The position numbers were made by a program, and so were the translations under genes. Shown one piece after another: positions 5,696 to 9,529 of a stretch of 9,529 nucleotides of DNA (positions are counted from its first letter, which is position 1; the number at the start of each line of letters is the position of its first letter). The DNA comes from Acidimicrobiia bacterium (lineage in GTDB: Bacteria; Actinomycetota; Acidimicrobiia; IMCC26256; BP-133), in NCBI GenBank assembly GCA_025923175.1, contig JAICGL010000114.1:1-9529 (forward strand), written 5' to 3'. Under the pieces are notes generated by a model. The model was not told the origin of the DNA. It made no database searches and saw only the letters and a program-made list of their open reading frames with translations.

Positions 5696-6110
5696 CCTGG
5701 CCTTCGATCTGCTGTCCGGCCTGGCCTACGGCGCCCTCGGGCTCGTGCTCCTCGCCCTCGGGTACGGTGCCATCGACCTGCTCACCCCGGGGCGCCTCAG
5801 CGACGTGATCTACCGGGAGCGCAACTGGAACGCGGCGGCGGTGGTGGCGTCGGGGCTCGTGGCCATCGCCACCATCAACGTCACGGCGATCATCACGTCC
5901 CACGACGACCTGGACAAAGGGCTGGCCTACGCCGCCGCCTTCGGGCTGCTCGGCATCGTCCTCCTGGCCATCTCGTTCGTCGTCGTCGACAGGTTCACCC
6001 CCGGCGAGCTGGGCGAGATCGTCTGCGCTCCGGAGCGGCATCCGGCCATCGTCGTGACGGTGGCCAACCACGTCGCCGTCGGGGCCATCGTCGCCGCCGC
6101 GATCTCGTGA
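5679..6110 (+). CDS. DUF350 four-helix membrane protein
   Basis: A 143-residue protein from GTG 5679, with the consensus AGGAGG at 5669-5674. Four membrane helices lie at about 14-33, 51-70, 83-103 and 122-141. The protein is an internal duplication: DLLTPGRLSDVIYRERNWNAAAVVAS (33-58) aligns with DRFTPGELGEIVCAPERHPAIVVTVAN (104-130), giving two repeats of a two-helix hairpin, as in DUF350 (the YjfL family). These proteins occur beside ATP-grasp or aminopropyltransferase genes in many bacteria; a channel or scaffold role has been guessed but not shown. The start is fixed by the ribosome site, though it overlaps the upstream gene by 17 bases. The stop overlaps the GTG of the aminopropyltransferase gene, suggesting the two are made together in the membrane. 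Confidence 0.88.
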   Translation: MDFLNDLAFDLLSGLAYGALGLVLLALGYGAIDLLTPGRLSDVIYRERNWNAAAVVASGLVAIATINVTAIITSHDDLDKGLAYAAAFGLLGIVLLAISFVVVDRFTPGELGEIVCAPERHPAIVVTVANHVAVGAIVAAAIS

Positions 6111-7660
6111 CGACGACGGGAGACCGGCGCTTCCGGGCGGTTCTGTTCACCGCCGCCTTCGCCTGCGCCGCTTGTGGCCTCGTCTACGAATTGGCCCTCA
6201 TCACCCTGGGCAGCCACCTGATCGGGAACACGATCCACCAGACGTCGGTCGTGCTGTCGGTGCTGGTCTTCTGCATGGGGATCGGCTCGCTGCTGGCCAA
6301 GCGGCTCCGCCACCGGCCCCTCACCGCCTTCATGGCCATCGAGGCCGCCCTGGCCCTGGTCGGCGGGTTCTCCGTCCTCGCCCTGTACGCGGCGTTCGCC
6401 TGGCTCGACCTGTACCAGCCGGCGCTGCTCGTCATCTCCGCCGCCGTCGGCACCCTGATCGGAGCCGAGATCCCGGTGCTGGTCACGCTGGTCCACGAGG
6501 TCCGGGCCGACCATCCCGGCGACGTCGCGGCCGACCTGTTCGCCGCCGACTCCGTCGGCGCCCTTGTCGGCGGCCTGGCCTTCCCGTTCCTGCTCCTGCC
6601 GGTCTTCGGCCAGATCCAGGGGGCCCTCGTCGTCGGCGGGGTCAATGTCGCGGCCGCCGCCGTGGTGGGCGTCCTCGGCCGGCGGGCGCTGCGAGTACGC
6701 GCCCGGTGGGCCGGCGGGGCGACGCTCGTCGGGGTCCTCGGCCTGCTGGTGGTCGCGATGGTCCTGGCCGGCCGGTTCGAGATCTCGGCCCGGCAGGCCC
6801 TCTACGACGATCCGATCGTCGCTGCCCAGCGGAGCGACTACCAGGACATCGTCATGACCGAGTCGCTCTCCATCGGGGGCAGGCCCGACGTGCGGCTGTT
6901 CCTCAATGGGGACCTGCAGTTCTCGTCGATCGACGAATACCGCTACCACGAAGCGCTGGTCCACCCGGCCATGGCCGGCACCCACCGCCGGGTGCTCGTG
7001 CTGGGCGGCGGCGACGGGCTCGCCCTGCGGGAGGTCCTCCGCTATCCCGACGTCGACGAGGTGACGCTGGTCGAGCTCGACCCTGCCGTGCTGCGCCTGG
7101 CCCGGGAGGACCGCCGCCTGACCTCGCTCAACGAGCGGTCGCTGGCCGACCCGCGAGTGACGGTCGTCCAGGGCGACGCCTTCTCGTGGGTGCGGACGGC
7201 CCCCGACCGCTTCGATGTGGTGATCGCCGACTTCCCCGACCCCGAGGACCCGGCCACCGCCAAGCTCTACTCGGTCGAGTTCTACGGGGTCGTGTCTCAT
7301 CGGGTCCTGGCTCCCGGTGGCCGGCTGGTCGTCCAGGGCGGGTCGCCGTACTTCGCCGCCGACGCCTTCTGGTCGATCGCCGCCACCCTTCGGGAGGCCG
7401 GCTTGGCACCCCGGCCCTACCACGCCGACGTCCCGTCGTTCGGGGACTGGGGTTTCCTCCTGGCGATCCCGGGCGCCGAGCCGCCCGTCCTGCGGCTTCC
7501 CGATCCTCGGCCCGAGCCCCCGCTCCGCTACCTGAACAGCGAGGTCCTCCAGGCAGCCGGGGTGTTCCCGCCCGACCGGGGCCCGAGGCCGGTCGAGCCG
7601 TCCACCCTCAACCGCCCCCGCATCCTCGACTACGAACGCAAGGGCTGGAAGGACTACTAG
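6107..7660 (+). CDS. speE: Membrane-integrated polyamine aminopropyltransferase (spermidine-synthase-like)
   Basis: A 517-residue protein from GTG 6107 (GTGA overlap). Residues 9-222 hold seven membrane helices. The cytosolic domain from about 228 is a Rossmann-fold aminopropyltransferase related to SpeE, which moves the aminopropyl group of decarboxylated S-adenosylmethionine to an amine such as putrescine. Visible motifs: LNGDLQFSSIDEYRYHEALVHPA (266-288, with Q271, D276, E277, Y280 and E282), the nucleotide loop VLGGGDG (298-304), the ribose-binding acidic LVELD (321-325), QGDAF (355-359), and ADFPDPEDPATAKLYSVEFY (374-393), where D375 matches the catalytic aspartate of the DSSDP motif. 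The motifs look intact, so it is probably active, but the fused membrane half is absent from ordinary soluble SpeE (about 280-300 residues), and its amine substrate may be different or membrane-linked. It ends the seven-gene operon. No SAM decarboxylase (speD) is in the window. The symbol marks homology, not proven spermidine synthesis. Confidence 0.88.
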   Translation: MTTTGDRRFRAVLFTAAFACAACGLVYELALITLGSHLIGNTIHQTSVVLSVLVFCMGIGSLLAKRLRHRPLTAFMAIEAALALVGGFSVLALYAAFAWLDLYQPALLVISAAVGTLIGAEIPVLVTLVHEVRADHPGDVAADLFAADSVGALVGGLAFPFLLLPVFGQIQGALVVGGVNVAAAAVVGVLGRRALRVRARWAGGATLVGVLGLLVVAMVLAGRFEISARQALYDDPIVAAQRSDYQDIVMTESLSIGGRPDVRLFLNGDLQFSSIDEYRYHEALVHPAMAGTHRRVLVLGGGDGLALREVLRYPDVDEVTLVELDPAVLRLAREDRRLTSLNERSLADPRVTVVQGDAFSWVRTAPDRFDVVIADFPDPEDPATAKLYSVEFYGVVSHRVLAPGGRLVVQGGSPYFAADAFWSIAATLREAGLAPRPYHADVPSFGDWGFLLAIPGAEPPVLRLPDPRPEPPLRYLNSEVLQAAGVFPPDRGPRPVEPSTLNRPRILDYERKGWKDY

Positions 7661-7686
7661 CGCGCCCGGACGGGGACATCGGCTCC

Positions 7687-7692
7687 TAACCT
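7687..7692 (+). promoter_or_regulatory. Possible -10 element of the MFS gene, near-leaderless
   Basis: TAACCT fits the actinobacterial -10 pattern TANNNT and ends nine bases before the ATG at 7702. No Shine-Dalgarno sequence lies between, so the transcript would have a leader of zero to three bases. There is no clear -35. Read-through from the operon ending at 7660 is the alternative, since no terminator is visible in the 41-base gap. Confidence 0.35.
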
Positions 7693-7701
7693 CGACCCAC
7701 C

Positions 7702-9066
7702 ATGCCCGAGCCTGACGAGCGACTCTCCCCCGCCCCGCCCGAGCCCACGCCACCCCCGCCCGCCGAGGTCGAGGGGTTGCCGACGGGCTGGCGGGCCGTA
7801 GCCCCCGACCTGCGGCCGCTGCGCCGGCACCGGGACTACCGCCTGCTCACCGTTGGGCAGAGCGTGTCGTTCTTCGGGTCGATGGTCACCTACGTGGCCG
7901 TCCCCTACCAGGTCTACGAGCTCACCGGGTCGTCGCTGGCCGTCGGGATGGTCGGTGTCGTCCAGATGGCCGCCATCCTGGCCCTGGCCTTCCTCGGCGG
8001 AGCGCTGGCCGACGCCGCCGACCGGCGTCGCCTGGTGCGCTGGTCGGAGGCCGGGGAGCTCGCCTGCTGCGTCGCCCTGCTGGTCAACGCCTCGATGGAT
8101 CGTCCGGCGCTCTGGCCGGTGTTCGTATTGGCGGCCGCCATGGCCGGTCTCAACGCCATCCAGCGGCCGGCCCTGCAGGGGCTCGTCCCCCGCATCGTCG
8201 ACCGGGACGAGCTGACCGCCGCCGGGGCCATTGACGCCCTCACCCGCACCGTGGGGATGATCGCCGGCCCGGCCTTCGCCGGGGTCCTGCTGGCCGGCCC
8301 CGGCCTCGAGATGGCCTACGCGATCGACGCCGCCACGTTCGCCGTCTCGCTGGCCGCCCTGGCGCTCATGAAAGCCTCGCCTCCGCCGCCCGACGCCGAG
8401 CGACCCAGCGTCCGGCAGGTGGTCGAGGGCCTCCGCTACGCCCGGAGCCGCCCTGAGCTGATCGGCACCTACGTCATTGACATGGCGGCCATGTTCTTCG
8501 GCATGCCGATGGCCCTCTTTCCGGAGCTGGCCGAGCGCTTCGGCGGGTCGGCGGCGCTGGGCGCCCTGTACGCCGCCCCGTCCGTCGGCGCCTTTCTGGC
8601 CACCGTGACCAGCGGCTGGACGGGCCGGGTCCATCACCATGGCCGGGCCATCACGGTCGCCGCGGCCGGCTGGGGGCTGGCCGTGGTCGGATTCGGCCTG
8701 GCCCCCTTTCTCTGGCTGGCCCTCGTGGCGCTCGCCGCGGCCGGCGCCGCCGACATGGTCAGCGGCATCTTCCGCATGTCGATGTGGAACCGCACCATCC
8801 CCGATCACCTCCGGGGCCGGCTGGCCTCGATCGAGATGCTCAGCTACACATCCGGGCCGCTCCTCGGCAACGCCGAAGCGGGAGCGGCCGCCGTGCTGGT
8901 CGGCGTGCGGCCCGCGGTGGTGTCCGGCGGCGTCCTGTGCGTGATCGCCGTCGCGGGTACGGCGGCGGTCCTCCCGGCCTTCTGGGCCTACGATGCGCGG
9001 CGTGATTTGCAGGAATCGGACATATCGCCATCGAATCCGGGAGAGGGGGACGCGCTGCTATCCTGA
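7702..9066 (+). CDS. MFS exporter, EntS/MFS_3 type
   Basis: A 454-residue, roughly twelve-helix transporter of the major facilitator superfamily, in the branch that includes enterobactin exporter EntS and many drug or siderophore exporters. Residues 1-40 are an unusual proline- and acid-rich cytosolic extension (PAPPEPTPPPP). Helix one contains QSVSFFGSMVTYVAVPYQVYELTGSSLAVG. The loop between helices two and three has the motif GGALADAADRRRLV (99-112). NAIQRPALQGLVPRIVDRDELTAAGAI (151-177) and the second-half loop WNRTIPDHLRGRLASIEML (362-380) are typical of this branch. A histidine run, HHHGR, lies at 311-315. No substrate can be read from sequence. It follows the aminopropyltransferase by 41 bases and could export a product of that operon, but a separate promoter is equally possible. 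It ends 23 bases before tRNA-Glu, and its last codons hold the promoter of that gene. Confidence 0.9.
   Translation: MPEPDERLSPAPPEPTPPPPAEVEGLPTGWRAVAPDLRPLRRHRDYRLLTVGQSVSFFGSMVTYVAVPYQVYELTGSSLAVGMVGVVQMAAILALAFLGGALADAADRRRLVRWSEAGELACCVALLVNASMDRPALWPVFVLAAAMAGLNAIQRPALQGLVPRIVDRDELTAAGAIDALTRTVGMIAGPAFAGVLLAGPGLEMAYAIDAATFAVSLAALALMKASPPPPDAERPSVRQVVEGLRYARSRPELIGTYVIDMAAMFFGMPMALFPELAERFGGSAALGALYAAPSVGAFLATVTSGWTGRVHHHGRAITVAAAGWGLAVVGFGLAPFLWLALVALAAAGAADMVSGIFRMSMWNRTIPDHLRGRLASIEMLSYTSGPLLGNAEAGAAAVLVGVRPAVVSGGVLCVIAVAGTAAVLPAFWAYDARRDLQESDISPSNPGEGDALLS
9056..9064 (+). promoter_or_regulatory. Extended -10 promoter of the tRNA cluster
   Basis: TGCTATCCT at 9056-9064 has the TGn extension and a TATCCT -10 hexamer of the sort used by actinobacterial stable-RNA genes. 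The start would be near 9071, about 19 bases before tRNA-Glu. It lies inside the final codons and stop of the MFS gene. No consensus -35 is seen 17 bases upstream, which fits an extended -10 promoter. Confidence 0.45.
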
Positions 9067-9089
9067 ACCGGTTCACCTTTCGGGAACGG

Positions 9090-9162
9090 GCCCCCATCGT
9101 CTAGCGGCCCAGGACGCCGCCCTTTCAAGGCGGTAGCACGGGTTCGAATCCCGTTGGGGGTG
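9090..9162 (+). tRNA. tRNA-Glu(TTC)
   Basis: A complete 73-base cloverleaf: acceptor GCCCCCA with TGGGGGT (G1-U72 wobble), D arm GTCT/GGAC, anticodon stem CCGCC/GGCGG with loop CTTTCAA (anticodon TTC), T arm ACGGG/CCCGT with loop TTCGAAT, and discriminator G as usual for bacterial tRNA-Glu. CCA is not encoded. It is the first of a Glu-Asp-Phe cluster. Confidence 0.96.
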
Positions 9163-9223
9163 CGAACCTCCTTCGGGCGGTTGGCATCAAGCAGCAAAGG
9201 CAGCACAAGGCAGTGAATCGCAT

Positions 9224-9298
9224 GGTCCAGTGGTGCAGTCCGGTTAGCACGCCGCCCTGTCAAGGCGGAGGTCGCGGGTTCAAGTCCCGTCTGGACCG
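9224..9298 (+). tRNA. tRNA-Asp(GTC)
   Basis: A 75-base cloverleaf: acceptor GGTCCAG with CTGGACC (seven Watson-Crick pairs), anticodon stem CCGCC/GGCGG with loop CTGTCAA (anticodon GTC), T arm GCGGG/CCCGT with loop TTCAAGT, discriminator G. Its anticodon stem is identical to that of the neighbouring tRNA-Glu. It lies 61 bases after tRNA-Glu, in a spacer with no feature I can support. Confidence 0.96.
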
Positions 9299-9301
9299 CT
9301 C

Positions 9302-9331
9302 GGTGAGGGTCAGCCGACCCCAGCCCTCGCC
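9302..9331 (+). other. Spacer with two mutually exclusive hairpins between tRNA-Asp and tRNA-Phe
   Basis: GGTGAGGG at 9302-9309 can pair with CCCTCGCC at 9324-9331 (eight pairs, one T-G). GGGTC at 9307-9311 can pair with GACCC at 9316-9320 around AGCC. The two folds share 9307-9309, so only one can form fully. Without a T tract it is not a standard terminator; it may guide processing of the tRNA precursor or attenuate readthrough. Confidence 0.4.
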
Positions 9332-9337
9332 GGCATC

Positions 9338-9410
9338 GGCCGGGTAGCTCAGTCGGCAGAGCGCGCGCCTGAAAAGCGCGAGGTCACCGGATCGACGCCG
9401 GTCCCGGCCA
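9338..9410 (+). tRNA. tRNA-Phe(GAA)
   Basis: A 73-base cloverleaf: acceptor GGCCGGG with CCCGGCC (all Watson-Crick), D arm GCTC/GAGC, anticodon stem CGCGC/GCGCG with loop CTGAAAA (anticodon GAA), T arm ACCGG/CCGGT, discriminator A. The T loop reads ATCGACG, so position 54 is A rather than the usual T. CCA is not encoded. It is the last tRNA of the cluster. Confidence 0.95.
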
Positions 9411-9421
9411 CAGCAGCGTAA

Positions 9422-9455
9422 GCGCAGGCCAGCGAGGTGAACCGCTGGCCTGCGC
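9422..9455 (+). terminator. Strong hairpin after the tRNA cluster, terminator without a T tract
   Basis: GCGCAGGCCAGCG at 9422-9434 pairs perfectly with CGCTGGCCTGCGC at 9443-9455, leaving an eight-base loop. It begins 11 bases past tRNA-Phe. No run of T follows (CGCGTCC), as is common for actinobacterial hairpin terminators. It probably ends the tRNA transcript; a protein binding palindrome is the alternative. Confidence 0.55.
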
Positions 9456-9470
9456 CGCGTCCGGAGGCCC

Positions 9471-9515
9471 GATCCCGCCGTGATCCCGCCAACATCCCGT
9501 TGGATCCCGTTGGCG
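9471..9515. repeat. Four phased (G/C)ATCCCG repeats at the window edge
   Basis: GATCCCG occurs at 9471, 9482 and 9503, and CATCCCG at 9493, spaced 11, 11 and 10 bases, about one helical turn. The first two extend to GATCCCGCC and the last two to ATCCCGTTG. An inverted repeat, CGCCAAC at 9487-9493 with GTTGGCG at 9509-9515, overlaps the last copies. This resembles a small iteron or operator array just past a tRNA gene. No coding region is visible from 9411 to the end. Confidence 0.45.
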
Positions 9516-9529
9516 AACGACCCCGACCG

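Noticed and set aside
5927..7753. Minus-strand open frame of about 600 codons opposite the aminopropyltransferase gene
   Set aside because: It is Arg/Gly/Asp/Gln-rich with no domain or ribosome site and lies opposite a gene with clear motifs; high GC removes stop codons from the complementary frame.
7657..8808. Minus-strand open frame of about 380 codons opposite the MFS gene
   Set aside because: Composition is G/R/D/H-rich low-complexity, as expected from the complement of a GC-rich membrane protein gene; no start context and no recognisable domain.
8988..9263. Minus-strand open frame across the tRNA-Glu and tRNA-Asp genes
   Set aside because: The translated segment is the complement of tRNA sequence, a familiar false ORF.

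Overview
The window reads as chromosomal DNA of a high-GC actinobacterium (Actinomycetota). The signs are strong G/C bias at third codon positions, frequent GTG starts, GTGA/ATGA gene overlaps, an actinobacterial Glu-Asp-Phe tRNA cluster, and several actinobacteria-centred families (DUF2617, DUF4247, a septum-formation-type lipoprotein). The species cannot be told; an uncultured or less-studied lineage is possible.

Left part (1-1953): three plus-strand genes, visibly less G/C-biased than the rest. They encode an exported two-cupin protein, a four-helix membrane protein and a 58-residue secreted peptide with two cysteines and a strong ribosome binding site. A textbook terminator separates the cupin gene from the membrane protein gene. 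Middle (1969-2983): a minus-strand lipoprotein with a septum-formation-like domain, probably from a leaderless or near-leaderless promoter; a divergent coiled-coil plus excisionase-type HTH protein; and a minus-strand tRNA-Lys(TTT).

Core (3065-7660): seven tightly packed plus-strand genes, mostly overlapping or a few bases apart. In order: a membrane-anchored DUF4178 protein, a small coiled-coil protein, a DUF2617 protein, a DUF4247 protein, a secreted or membrane-anchored protein of unknown family, a DUF350 four-helix membrane protein, and a seven-helix membrane protein fused to a spermidine-synthase-type aminopropyltransferase. The enzyme domain keeps its nucleotide-binding and catalytic motifs. 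The packing implies one transcript, and the parts suggest a membrane-located polyamine or aminopropyl-transfer system of unknown substrate. No SAM decarboxylase is present in the window.

Right part (7702-9529): an MFS exporter of the EntS/MFS_3 type, then tRNA-Glu(TTC), tRNA-Asp(GTC) and tRNA-Phe(GAA). An extended -10 promoter lies in the last codons of the MFS gene. A 13-bp hairpin follows tRNA-Phe, then four 7-mers spaced 10-11 bp apart at the window edge, which could be a regulatory array or the edge of a tRNA-associated insertion site.

No CRISPR array, transposase or rRNA is visible.
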